Source of the DNA: Bradyrhizobium genomosp. I (2014)
GTDB lineage: Bacteria > Pseudomonadota > Alphaproteobacteria > Rhizobiales > Xanthobacteraceae
Direction of reading: 5' to 3'
NCBI RefSeq assembly: GCF_000261685.1
Contig: NZ_AJQE01000387.1
Coordinates: forward strand, 1-35,252
Length of the DNA: 35,252 nucleotides
Below the pieces are notes generated by a model. That model had not been told where the DNA came from. It saw only the letters and a list, made by a program, of their open reading frames with translations, and ran no database searches. A program made the translations under genes and the position numbers. Shown one piece after another: positions 1 through 7,729 of the stretch (position 1 is the first letter of the stretch; every line of letters begins with the position of its first letter).

Positions 1-184
1 CAAGCCCGGCTCGCGAAAATGACGACCTCATGATCGCCCCTCGAGGATGAGCCGGGATGAACGACACATACGCTATTTCCGAATTTCGGTAAAGCGGAAT
101 ATTTTTGCCCGAAGGGATTGACAAAGCGCGACACGGGCGCGGCGGACAAGCCGCTCCATCGGGGCCACGACGTAACGAGAGCCC

Positions 185-2509
185 CTACACCGGATCGAAC
201 GCCCGGATCGGCGGCAGATTGCCCGTGAACTTCTCCACCTCGACGGTCGTCAACTGACCGGTGCAGCCCTGCGCCAGGGACGAGGTGCCGACGTCTCGGG
301 TGAGCACGTTCGGATTGCCGTGAACGCAAAGCGGCGCATCGTCTTCGGGATCCATCGGATCGTACCAGGCGCCGGTCGGAAGCTGGACCACGCCGGGCGC
401 GATGCCGTCGGTGACGTGAACTGCGGCGAGGCAGGCGCCGCGCTCGTTGAACAGGCGAATGATGTCGCCGTCCTTGATGCCACGCGCGTCCGCATCAACC
501 GGGCTCATGCGCGCGATCTCGCGGCCGCGATGCTTCGCGGCAAGCGAATGTCCGCCGAAATCGAGCTGGCTGTGCAGGCGCGTCACCGGCTGGTTGGCGA
601 CGAGAAAGCACGGCGCCCCGGGCTTCGGCATATCGGTCTTGTCGAGCCAGACCGGATGGCCGGGACAATCCGCATCGCCATGACCCGCGATCCTGGCGGA
701 GAAGATCTCGATCCGCCCACTCGGTGTCGGCAGGGCATGATTGACCGGATCCTCACGGAAGCGGCGCAGCCGGCCGCCGTCGTCCGCCTGCTGCGGCACG
801 ACCAGGCTGCCGCGCTGCCAGAATTCGTCGAAGCTCGGGGCTTCAAGGCCGCGCTTGGCCAGCGAGACCCGGGTCGGCTCGTAGAGATGTTCCAGCCACT
901 GCCGCGACGTGCGCCCTTCGGTGAAGGGTTCGCGCGCGCCGAGGCGCTCGGCGAGATCGGCAAAGATCTCGTAGTCGTCGCGCGAAAGGCCAAACGGCTC
1001 GGCGATCCGGTGCATGGCGACCATGAGAGGATCGTTGCTGGAATAGCCGATGTCCTCGCGTTCGAGCGTCATCGTCGAGGGCAGCACGATGTCGGCGTGA
1101 CGCGCGCTGGCGGTCCATGCGAGCTCGTGCACGACGAACGTGTCGACTTGCGCGAACGCCTTGCGCAGGCGGTTGATGTCCTGGTGGTGATGGAAGGGAT
1201 TGCCGCCCGCCCAGTAGACCAGACGAATGTCTGGATAGGTGCGCGTCTCGCCATTATAGCGATACGTGCTGCCGGGATTGAGCAGCATGTCGGCGATGCG
1301 CGCCACCGGGATGAAATCGGCGACACCGTTGCGGCCCTGCCCCAGCGTTGGCCCCGGCACGTCGTTGACGCGCCGGCCGTAATAGCCGATCGCACCCAGC
1401 GAATAGGCATAGCCGCCGCCGGGAAGGCCGATCTGGCCGAGCGCCGCCGCCAGCACCATCCCCATCCACACCGGCTGCTCGCCATGCTCGGCGCGCTGGA
1501 GCGAATGGGAGATGGTGATGAGCGCGCGCCGTCCGGCAAGACGCCGCGCCAGCCTGCGAATCGCATCCGCCCCGACGCCGCAGATTGCGGCGGCCCATTC
1601 GGCGTGCTTGGCTTGCCCGTCGCCCTCGCCGGTGAGATAGCGCAGGAAAACCGGCCAACCCTCGGTGTAACGATCGAGGAAGGCCTGGTCGTGCAGACCT
1701 TCCGCAACCAGCGTGTGGACGATGCCGAGCATCAAGGCGGTGTCGGTGCCGGGCACGCAGGTCATCCATTCGGCGCCGGCTTCGACCGGCAGATCGTCGC
1801 GCAGCGGGCTGACCAGGACGAACTCGCAGCCGCGCCGGCGCGCCGATGCCATCGCACCGCGCTCGACATGCTTGCTGATCGAGCCGCCGGCCACCATGGA
1901 GTTCTTCAGCGCCATGCCGCCGAATGCCAGCACGATCTCGGTGTTATCGGCGATCTGCTCCCAGGTGACGTTGCGCTTGGTGATGTCCTCGTAGCCCGCC
2001 AGGATCTGCGGCAGCAGCACCGAGGACGCACCCGACGAATAGGAGTTGACCGATCGCACATAGCCGCCCATCGCAATGTTGAGGAAGCGATGCACCTGGC
2101 TTTGGGCGTGATGGAAGCGGCCGGCACTCGACCAACCATAGGAGCCGCCGAACACCGCGCCCGGCCCGCGCGTGTCGCGGATGCGGCACAGTTCGTCGCC
2201 GAGGAGGTCGAGCGCCTTCTCCCAGCTCACCGAGACGAACTCGTCGCGGCCGCGGCGATCGTCGGGGCCCGGCCCGCGCTCCAGCCAACCGCGGCGGACC
2301 GCCGGCTGGGCGATGCGCGCCTGGTGGCGGAGCGCGCCGGGAAAATTGTCGATGATGCCGTTCGGATCTGGATCGCCCGCATAGGCCCTGACCTCCAGCC
2401 CGGCCGCGCCCTGACGCGCGGAGAACACGCCCCAATGCGAGGTGTGCGGCTTGAAGCCGTCCGACAGGTCGAGACCGGGGTCGGGGAAGCCAATCGTATC
2501 GTCCATCAT
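185..2509 (-). CDS. BisC/DMSO-reductase-family molybdopterin oxidoreductase, cytosolic type
   Basis: This is a 774-aa enzyme of the DMSO reductase family, closest in layout and length to biotin/methionine sulfoxide reductase BisC (about 777 aa) and TorZ. It should bind bis-MGD molybdenum and reduce an S-oxide or N-oxide; the substrate is inferred. Visible signatures are GSYGW (residues 122-126, matching the active-site Tyr/Trp of DMSO reductase), NSYSSGA with Ser158 as candidate Mo ligand, and the late HADIVLPSTMTLERED block. There is no Cys cluster for an N-terminal 4Fe-4S centre and no twin-arginine signal, so a cytosolic enzyme is expected. The frame is open upstream to 2788. I chose the ATG at 2509 because an AAGGA ribosome site precedes it and the protein then has BisC length. 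It is the last gene of a minus-strand group with NnrS-like, DUF2249 and DUF59 genes. Confidence 0.9.
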   Translation of the reverse strand: MMDDTIGFPDPGLDLSDGFKPHTSHWGVFSARQGAAGLEVRAYAGDPDPNGIIDNFPGALRHQARIAQPAVRRGWLERGPGPDDRRGRDEFVSVSWEKALDLLGDELCRIRDTRGPGAVFGGSYGWSSAGRFHHAQSQVHRFLNIAMGGYVRSVNSYSSGASSVLLPQILAGYEDITKRNVTWEQIADNTEIVLAFGGMALKNSMVAGGSISKHVERGAMASARRRGCEFVLVSPLRDDLPVEAGAEWMTCVPGTDTALMLGIVHTLVAEGLHDQAFLDRYTEGWPVFLRYLTGEGDGQAKHAEWAAAICGVGADAIRRLARRLAGRRALITISHSLQRAEHGEQPVWMGMVLAAALGQIGLPGGGYAYSLGAIGYYGRRVNDVPGPTLGQGRNGVADFIPVARIADMLLNPGSTYRYNGETRTYPDIRLVYWAGGNPFHHHQDINRLRKAFAQVDTFVVHELAWTASARHADIVLPSTMTLEREDIGYSSNDPLMVAMHRIAEPFGLSRDDYEIFADLAERLGAREPFTEGRTSRQWLEHLYEPTRVSLAKRGLEAPSFDEFWQRGSLVVPQQADDGGRLRRFREDPVNHALPTPSGRIEIFSARIAGHGDADCPGHPVWLDKTDMPKPGAPCFLVANQPVTRLHSQLDFGGHSLAAKHRGREIARMSPVDADARGIKDGDIIRLFNERGACLAAVHVTDGIAPGVVQLPTGAWYDPMDPEDDAPLCVHGNPNVLTRDVGTSSLAQGCTGQLTTVEVEKFTGNLPPIRAFDPV

Positions 2510-2820
2510 CTGATCCTTGTCCGGGCGGCCTGCAGTCGAGGTGGTAATATACCGATCCGCAACGGACGTCGTCGAGATCAGCGTTGACGGAAACGCTGGC
2601 CTGCCCCGCGCAAAGGCATCGAAGGCGTCGCTGAGGCACCTGCAACGATGATGGCAGTCACCTGCACCGGTCGAGAGCCGCAGGGGCAACTTGCCTGAAC
2701 CGCCGGCTAGTGTCGCTGGGCCTGCGAGGAGAATTCGTTGCGAGGGCGATCGTCTATCCCGGCATGCGCCGGGCACCGGAGCCCGCACAGGGCGAATGCG
2801 TCATGCCTCCGGGCCGGGCA
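2510..2820. other. Intergenic gap upstream of the molybdoenzyme gene
   Basis: These 311 bases hold the AAGGA ribosome site of the molybdoenzyme gene just above 2509. The reading frame of that enzyme stays open through most of the gap, but the encoded residues are low-quality and do not match the family. I see no RNA gene, strong hairpin or clear promoter. Confidence 0.5.
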
Positions 2821-2994
2821 TCAACCGCGTGCGCAGCAATCGACCAGCAGATCCCAGATCCGCTGCGCCTCTGCTCTCTTGTGAGCCTCCTGCGCCCTGT
2901 CCGCACTCGACCGATCATACGCTGCGATGGTGCGTGTTTCGCGAGGCGCGATCCACCGCTCCGAAATCGGGTCATACCATTTTCCGATGTTCAT
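2821..2994 (-). CDS. Possible small hypothetical protein (57 aa)
   Basis: A short reading frame whose product starts MNIGKWYDPISERWI and ends in an amphipathic stretch rich in Ala, Arg and Glu (roughly residues 28-50), then two adjacent Cys. The composition looks protein-like rather than like a random GC-rich frame, with Trp, Tyr and Ile clustered near the start. The ribosome site is weak (ACCGAG directly before the ATG); a GTG nine bases upstream is an alternative start. It lies in the same orientation as the surrounding redox genes, 136 bases after the 64-aa gene. I do not recognise a family, and it may be a remnant or a false call. Confidence 0.35.
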   Translation of the reverse strand: MNIGKWYDPISERWIAPRETRTIAAYDRSSADRAQEAHKRAEAQRIWDLLVDCCARG

Positions 2995-3130
2995 CTCGGT
3001 CACGCCGGTCGGCTCACAGATTTGATCCAAGGTTGGGCGATGCGCCTGCCGCGGCCTGTTCGAGACCGTTCGGCGACGCGACACCCGTCTCACCAATCAG
3101 GAGTTCGCGCGATCGTTCCAGGCCGCTGCG

Positions 3131-3325
3131 TCAGCCTGGCCGGGCCGGATGAAGCGTGCGCGGATGCCGCTCGTGCAGCAACCGCGCGAGCTCCTCACGC
3201 TCCGTTGCGCGTCCCTTCATCGCGGTCTCGAACAGCGCTTCCTGGATGTCGCGGGGCATGTCGCCCCATACCTCCATCGCCGCACGTCCGAGCAGGCCCG
3301 CAAGATGATCCACTTCATCGCTCAT
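3131..3325 (-). CDS. Small conserved-looking hypothetical protein (64 aa)
   Basis: The product starts MSDEVDHLAGLLGRAAMEVW and continues with a DMPRDIQEALFETA segment, then a Glu/Arg-rich helix and a short basic tail. It is predicted to be all-helical and soluble, with no membrane segment. The start at 3325 is supported by an AGGAGA ribosome site five bases upstream; the frame is open further upstream, but that part is low-complexity. It lies 223 bases after the DUF59 gene on the same strand, so it may belong to the same transcript. I recall similar short WGDMPRDIQE-type proteins being annotated as hypothetical in Rhizobiales, but I cannot assign a function. Confidence 0.65.
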   Translation of the reverse strand: MSDEVDHLAGLLGRAAMEVWGDMPRDIQEALFETAMKGRATEREELARLLHERHPRTLHPARPG

Positions 3326-3437
3326 TCGGCTCTCCTGATCTGCACACCGGAATGGAACAGCCGCAGCCGCACCGCGTTCCACTGCCATCATTGTGGAGCG
3401 ACCAACACGCAGGTCGAGCGCCTCGACGAGATCTTCG

Positions 3438-3467
3438 CGAAGCTCGGCAAGGGAAGCTCGGCAAGGG
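3438..3467. repeat. Short tandem duplication (about 14 bp, two copies)
   Basis: The sequence AGCTCGGCAAGGG occurs twice head to tail, separated by one or two bases, in the gap between the 64-aa gene and the DUF59 gene. It looks like a local slippage duplication. No function is evident. Confidence 0.5.
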
Positions 3468-3548
3468 CCGAGCGGCGCGCATCGTCCGGCCATCGACGGC
3501 CCGATCGAGGAAGCCGACGAACACTCGGATCAAAGCCGCCTCGGCGGA

Positions 3549-3872
3549 TCAATTCACCTCGGCAAAGCCGAGCGAGGCCTTTACGCCCGGCGAGATCATC
3601 CGGGGCTGCCAGGGCGGCTCGAACGTCACGGTGACGTCGACCGATTCCACGCCCGGAACGAGACACGCGCTGCTCGCGACACCCTCCTTGAGAAAGGACG
3701 CGGCGGGACAACCTCGCGTCGTCGCCGTCATGACAATGCGCGCGACGCCGTCATCGACCGACACATCATAGACAAAGCCCAGGTCGACGATGTTGTGTCC
3801 GAGTTCCGGATCGATCTCGACCTTCAGGGCCTGCCTTATCCGGGCCACGAGATCATCGTCCTTGGTCGTCAT
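3549..3872 (-). CDS. MIP18/DUF59-family iron-sulfur cluster assembly-type protein
   Basis: A 107-aa protein with the DUF59 (MIP18/PaaD-like) fold. The signature DPELGHNIVDLGFVYDV lies at residues 21-37 and the conserved Cys motif TTRGCP at 51-56 (Cys55), followed by the VPGVESVDVTVTFEPPW segment. Family members act in iron-sulfur cluster delivery or in maturation of multi-component oxygenases; the client here is unknown but could be a redox protein encoded nearby. The ATG at 3872 overlaps the stop of the upstream DUF2249 gene as ATGA, which indicates translational coupling. The frame is open 60 bases further upstream, but that stretch lies inside the DUF2249 gene. Confidence 0.9.
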   Translation of the reverse strand: MTTKDDDLVARIRQALKVEIDPELGHNIVDLGFVYDVSVDDGVARIVMTATTRGCPAASFLKEGVASSACLVPGVESVDVTVTFEPPWQPRMISPGVKASLGFAEVN

Positions 3873-4378
3873 GTGCGCACCCTCACCGTCAGTTGATAGA
3901 TGTCCCTCTGTGGCGTGAAGCCGCCGCGCCACTGATGGCCGCGCCTGGTCAGCTCCCGAAACAGGAAAACCGGTTCACGACTGAGCAAGGCGGAGAGCGT
4001 CTGCCCGGGCGCAAGCCGCTCCACCGAGGCCAGAATCCGGACCATCGGCTCCGGCGGATCGAGGTCGCGGTTGTCGAGATGAACGGCGGGCTCGGGCCAG
4101 TCGCCATCGCTCGGCGCAGCAGGCGCCGGTTCGGCCGCTGCGGACGAGCCGTCGTCCGGCATGAACCGGATCTCCCATTCGCCGCCTTCGAGCTCGGCTT
4201 CGCGATGTGCGAAGCCCTTGCTCGCCATGACGTCGAACAGAGGAACCGGCTTGAAGGGGGCTAGGAGCCGCAGGCCTTCCCCGGGCTCCAGCCGCTCGAG
4301 CGCGGCCATGATGATCGAGAACGGCTCGCCCCCTGCACGAAGAATCGGCCGGACGTCGACGTCGATGAATTCGGTCAT
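3869..4378 (-). CDS. DUF2249 protein with two tandem domains
   Basis: A 169-aa soluble protein with two DUF2249 copies: residues about 6-72 (DVRPILRAGGEPF, LEPGEGLRLLAPFKPVPLF) and about 98-167 (LDNRDLDPPEPMVRIL, LAPGQTLSALLSREPVFLF). They are joined by an Ala/Pro-rich linker. DUF2249 has a SirA/TusA-like fold and is often found next to nitrite or nitric-oxide respiration and hemerythrin genes; its biochemical role is not established. The start has an AAGGA ribosome site eight bases upstream. It sits 11 bases after the NnrS-like membrane gene and overlaps the DUF59 gene by ATGA, so the three form a tight operon. Confidence 0.9.
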   Translation of the reverse strand: MTEFIDVDVRPILRAGGEPFSIIMAALERLEPGEGLRLLAPFKPVPLFDVMASKGFAHREAELEGGEWEIRFMPDDGSSAAAEPAPAAPSDGDWPEPAVHLDNRDLDPPEPMVRILASVERLAPGQTLSALLSREPVFLFRELTRRGHQWRGGFTPQRDIYQLTVRVRT

Positions 4379-4389
4379 TGCATTTTCCT

Positions 4390-5751
4390 TCAGTTGCGTG
4401 AAACCAGAAGACGGGGCACGGCTGCTCCCGCCGGCAGGCGCAACGGCTCCGCCACATCCGCAAGCCGTCTGGCCCTGACGAGCTCCTCAACGAGGCCGAG
4501 TGTCGCAACCGTCACGACCGCGACAGCAATGCGAAAGCCGGGTGCCGCGTCGATCCACAGCATCATCGTGGCCACCCAGATGCCGGCAAAGAACAGGACG
4601 AACCATTTTGACGCGCGACGCTCGGCGACGAGATCCTGTACGCGGGGCGTCGGCGCCCTGCCCATCACCGGACCATAGGTCTCGAGCCAGGTCAGGAACG
4701 GAATGATCTTGTAGAGATTGGCAAGCACGAGGCCGGTGAGCCAGCCGAACGCGACGAGAAAGACGAGCGCTCCGGCATGCGACTGCAACGAACCGGTCGC
4801 AGCAGACGCGGCGCCAAGGATGGCAACTGCGACGAGGCTCCCCAGCGCAAGCAGGCTCATGCGCGTGTTGAGCTCGAGCGCGCGGCGCTTGCGGGTCCTG
4901 TACAGGCCGAGCACGTCACGGCCGTAAGCGGCCAGCGATAGAAGGGCCGCAGCTCCGGCAAGCAGAAGCACCAGGCTCAGTCCGCTCGCGCGCCAGGGTG
5001 CGAGCACGCCACCGACAACACCGACCGCCAGCGCGGCGGCTCCGGCACGCCAGGCAGGCCGACCCAGCCTCGCATCGCCATCGGGCGCGAGCATGAACAT
5101 CGCAAGCAGGCGATAGCTGACGCCCATGGCCGTGAATGTCAGCCATCCGCCAAGCCCCGCAATCGCGTGGATCGGAATACCCGATAGCAACAGGTCCGGC
5201 CATGGTGCACCGACAGCGGTCGCGGACAGCACCAGAGAGAACATGCCGCCGAATGCCGCCGTGACACAGATGCAGGCAAGCCCGACTGCGACGAACAGCG
5301 CAGGCCCCGGCAGCGGGCGAGCCGACCAGAGCGTCATGCCGAGATCGGCAACGACCAATGCGAAACCGGATGTCAGCAGCCCCGCCCCGACCGGAAGCAG
5401 CCAGCGCGGCCCGTTGAAGTGGCCGCCGAGAGCCAGAAAACCCGCGAGCAGGACCATCAGCCCAAGCGTCAGCAGCGCCAGAGCCGGCAGCGTCCAGCGC
5501 TCCGCATAGAGCGGCCTTGCGACCAGCACCGGCACGAACTGGAACAGCGCGCCACACACCGCCGTGCTCAACCAGCCGATGCAGACGATATGAACGATGA
5601 CGAGCGTGTCCGGTCCGCCGATGTCGTCGTGCGGAAAGCCGAACCCGGCGACCATCACGCCTTCTGCGAGCAGCAGCCACACGACGGCGAGCGCGAAGTA
5701 ACTGACGGTCCATTTGCAGAGGCTTGTTCCGATCACCGGTTTGCTTCCCAT
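4390..5751 (-). CDS. NnrS/heme-copper oxidase subunit I-like polytopic membrane protein
   Basis: A protein of about 453 aa with roughly 12 hydrophobic segments spread over its length. Conserved-looking histidines lie at helix starts: IVHIVCIGWLS near the N-terminus, GIPIHAIAGLGGW in the middle and SHAGALVFLVAFGWLTG late. A LYKIIPFLTWLETYGP motif follows. This pattern resembles NnrS and the related single-chain heme-copper-oxidase-subunit-I-like proteins that accompany denitrification genes; heme or copper binding is inferred. The next genes, DUF2249 and DUF59, follow within 11 bases or overlap. The ATG at 5751 is my choice; a GTG about 54 bases upstream (preceded by AAAGAGG) is an alternative that would add 18 residues. 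It is divergent from the Crp-type regulator. Confidence 0.8.
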   Translation of the reverse strand: MGSKPVIGTSLCKWTVSYFALAVVWLLLAEGVMVAGFGFPHDDIGGPDTLVIVHIVCIGWLSTAVCGALFQFVPVLVARPLYAERWTLPALALLTLGLMVLLAGFLALGGHFNGPRWLLPVGAGLLTSGFALVVADLGMTLWSARPLPGPALFVAVGLACICVTAAFGGMFSLVLSATAVGAPWPDLLLSGIPIHAIAGLGGWLTFTAMGVSYRLLAMFMLAPDGDARLGRPAWRAGAAALAVGVVGGVLAPWRASGLSLVLLLAGAAALLSLAAYGRDVLGLYRTRKRRALELNTRMSLLALGSLVAVAILGAASAATGSLQSHAGALVFLVAFGWLTGLVLANLYKIIPFLTWLETYGPVMGRAPTPRVQDLVAERRASKWFVLFFAGIWVATMMLWIDAAPGFRIAVAVVTVATLGLVEELVRARRLADVAEPLRLPAGAAVPRLLVSRN

Positions 5752-6007
5752 CGCCTGCACCGCGATCCCGTGGCAGTGCCCGAAAAGGTAAGCAGTTGCA
5801 GTCACGGCCTCTTTGTCGAGGCGCAAACTCCGGCACCTATGGGACATGGACCATCGCGATGGACTCGGATTCGAGCCGGAGGCACATGACCTCCGCGACA
5901 GCGTGCGGTTATCGGGCCCGCGCATGCACGCCGTCCATCATGGAACCATATGTACGGTAGCCAGTTGGCTTGCGGTCGACGCTCGGCAGAGCGGCTCGAC
6001 GACCGGC

Positions 6008-6838
6008 ATGAGTTCTAGCGCCGGTCATCCGTCGGGGGCCAATCCCGTGATGGACCACGCGACCAGAGTCGGTAATCGATTGTTAGCCGCGTTGCCGCCA
6101 GCAGATTTTGCCCTGCTTGCGCCCCATCTGCGGAAAGTCGTCATCGAACGCGATTCCGTGCTGGTCCGATCGGGCGATCGGGTCGAGCATTTCCTCTTCC
6201 CCCTGAGCGGCGCGATCGCCGCCATCACGGAGCTGCCCAACGGGCAGACGGTTGCCACGTCGATCATCGGACACGAGGGGGCAGTGGGTCTGACTTCTGC
6301 GCTCGGCGCATCGCGCTCGCCCACGACGGCGATCGTTCGCTTGCCAGGGTCTGCGCTGCAGATCTCGCCGGTGCAATTTCTGGCGGCGCAACATCGCAGC
6401 CCGCCCATCACATCCATGATGCAGGTCTTCACGAGATCGTTGTTGACGCAGCTTCAGCACGTGGCGGCCTGCAATGCACTGCATTCCGTCGAAGCCCGCC
6501 TGGCGCGCTGGCTGCTTCATATTCACGACCGGGCGAATGGAAGCGATCTCCTCCCGCTGACCCAGGAAACGTTGTCAGAATTGCTGGGCGTCCGCCGCAC
6601 CACCATCACGCATGTCGTGAGCACAATGCGCGCGTCACGAGCGCTGAAATCCAGTCAGCGCGGCCAGCTCGAGATCGATCGGCCGCGACTCGAAGCCATG
6701 GCGTGCGAGTGCTACAAGGTCATGAGCCGCAAGATCGACCGGATCGTTTCGCACGGCGCGGTCGGGCTCGTTCATGGGGCGCCAGCGCGGAGCGTCTCCC
6801 ACTCGCCCGGTAGCCGACTATCCAAGGCAGGCTCGTAA
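6008..6838 (+). CDS. Crp/Fnr-family transcriptional regulator
   Basis: A 276-aa regulator with an N-terminal cyclic-nucleotide-binding-type beta-barrel (LLAALPPADFALLAPHL, then VLVRSGDRVEHFLFPLSG). A C-terminal winged helix follows, with LTQETLSELLGVRRTTIT as recognition helix. There is no N-terminal Cys cluster, so it is not an oxygen-sensing FNR proper; the ligand is unknown. Start choice is uncertain. The ATG at 6008 lacks a clear ribosome site. The ATG at 6050 is preceded by a G-rich run and begins right before the conserved domain. The gene is divergent from the NnrS-like operon, which makes it the obvious candidate regulator of that operon. It ends at a double-hairpin repeat that begins inside its stop codon. 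Confidence 0.88.
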   Translation: MSSSAGHPSGANPVMDHATRVGNRLLAALPPADFALLAPHLRKVVIERDSVLVRSGDRVEHFLFPLSGAIAAITELPNGQTVATSIIGHEGAVGLTSALGASRSPTTAIVRLPGSALQISPVQFLAAQHRSPPITSMMQVFTRSLLTQLQHVAACNALHSVEARLARWLLHIHDRANGSDLLPLTQETLSELLGVRRTTITHVVSTMRASRALKSSQRGQLEIDRPRLEAMACECYKVMSRKIDRIVSHGAVGLVHGAPARSVSHSPGSRLSKAGS

Positions 6839-6934
6839 AGCGCGATGTGATTAGGATGAAACGTCATCGCGCTTTAGGTTGTTGTTTGCGCATGATCTTT
6901 CCGGAAAACTGCTGCGCACTTTTCCGGATCATGC
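6837..6934. repeat. Rhizobiales-type double-hairpin intergenic repeat, probable terminator
   Basis: There are two adjacent inverted repeats. The first is a perfect 11-bp pair, AAAGCGCGATG at 6837-6847 and CATCGCGCTTT at 6865-6875. The second is GCATGATC...CGGAAAA from 6890 paired with TTTTCCGGATCATGC ending at 6934, with a small bulge. I recall near-identical elements scattered between genes in Bradyrhizobium. The position directly after the regulator gene suggests it also ends transcription. A genome-wide copy count was not possible here. Confidence 0.75.
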
Positions 6935-7263
6935 TTTAGGCCCAGGCCTCTCTCGCGAACCACTCGTGTGTCGCCGCGCAGACCCGGCAACAGGCGCGCG
7001 AGAAGAATACTGAAATTCAAACCGCCAGGTTGCAGCGACCGCTCGCTTGCCCTCCGAACTCGCTCATTTTCCGGGGATAGCTCGAGTTGCGAAGGCGGCG
7101 CCGACGGTTCTCTTCCCAAGACGCTCAGTCTCCGAGACTCTCAAGTCCAGCCTCTTCGAGGCCGGCGCAGCTCGAATTTCGACTTGAAATCAGCATTTAA
7201 TTTATTTATTTCTCGCTCATATTAATCGGGTGACGGTCCGACCACCGCAATGGAATCATTGCC
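6935..7263. other. Gene-free gap with an AT-rich island at its right end
   Basis: This 329-base gap holds the tail of the repeat region and otherwise GC-rich unassigned sequence. Short frames here have no recognisable content. The last 75 bases carry the AT-rich island described separately, presumably the promoter region of the 101-aa gene. Confidence 0.4.
7188..7226 (+). promoter_or_regulatory. AT-rich island upstream of the 101-aa gene
   Basis: The run includes CATTTAATTTATTTATTTCT and a following CATATTAAT, in DNA that is otherwise strongly GC-rich. It lies about 40-75 bases before the start codon and is one of several such islands in the window. It may be a promoter and a target for an H-NS- or MucR-type protein; this is inferred from composition only. 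Confidence 0.45.
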
Positions 7264-7569
7264 ATGCCACTGCAGTTTCATCGCCCCGTCGAGAACATCG
7301 AGATATGGAGCGCGAGCAGCGATGGCTTCTCGTTCGTGATCAGCTTCGGAAGCCCTACCGGTCCGGGCTTCCACGGACGTACCGGCTACCTGGCGAGCTG
7401 GCGACCGCTCTACCGGAACGACGGCGCGATCAAGATCAGCGGCTCGCCCTTCCGAACGCTGGCCGAGGCCGAAGGGGCCTGCCGCGACATGGCCGAGCAT
7501 CTGACCGCGACAACCGACACTCCCCACCCCAGCATGATGAACGAGACACGGCGAGGCTGGCGCGCCTGA
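7264..7569 (+). CDS. Hypothetical protein (101 aa)
   Basis: A soluble protein starting MPLQFHRPVENIEIWSASSD, with an alternating polar/hydrophobic pattern to about residue 60 that suggests a small beta-sheet domain. A helical segment (FRTLAEAEGACRDMAEHLTA, residues 60-80) and a disordered tail follow. The FRTLAEAEGACR block resembles the helix that closes many small alphaproteobacterial DUF domains, but I do not recognise the family. A GGAA stretch lies about ten bases before the ATG and an AT-rich island further up. It is convergent with the response regulator gene. Confidence 0.65.
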   Translation: MPLQFHRPVENIEIWSASSDGFSFVISFGSPTGPGFHGRTGYLASWRPLYRNDGAIKISGSPFRTLAEAEGACRDMAEHLTATTDTPHPSMMNETRRGWRA

Positions 7570-7598
7570 GCACCCAGCTCCCGCATCAGACTCCCTCT

Positions 7599-7636
7599 TT
7601 GGTGGTCTTGGGGCGGGTTGGTGGTCTTGGGGCGGG
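7599..7636. repeat. Perfect 19-bp tandem duplication
   Basis: TTGGTGGTCTTGGGGCGGG occurs twice head to tail (7599-7617 and 7618-7636) between two convergent genes. There is no inverted structure or T-run, so it is not an obvious terminator. It may be a two-copy minisatellite. Confidence 0.7.
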
Positions 7637-7729
7637 CAGGCCGCGGATAAAATCGTCCTGTCCTGCTTGCGCGCACCGGCCCCGCTGCGCGCCGGTGAAC
7701 AACATCCGATCCAATCAGTGGATTTGCAC

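Noticed and set aside
320..2587. Long plus-strand open frame of 755 codons opposite the molybdoenzyme gene
   Set aside because: It is the antisense shadow of a GC-rich gene: no family features, no ribosome site, Arg/Ala/Asp-rich composition. The minus-strand frame carries clear DMSO-reductase motifs.
2710..3771. Plus-strand frame of 353 codons across the small-gene region
   Set aside because: It lies opposite the 64-aa gene and the C-terminal part of the DUF59 gene, both of which are better supported, and has an Arg/Pro/Ser-rich random composition.
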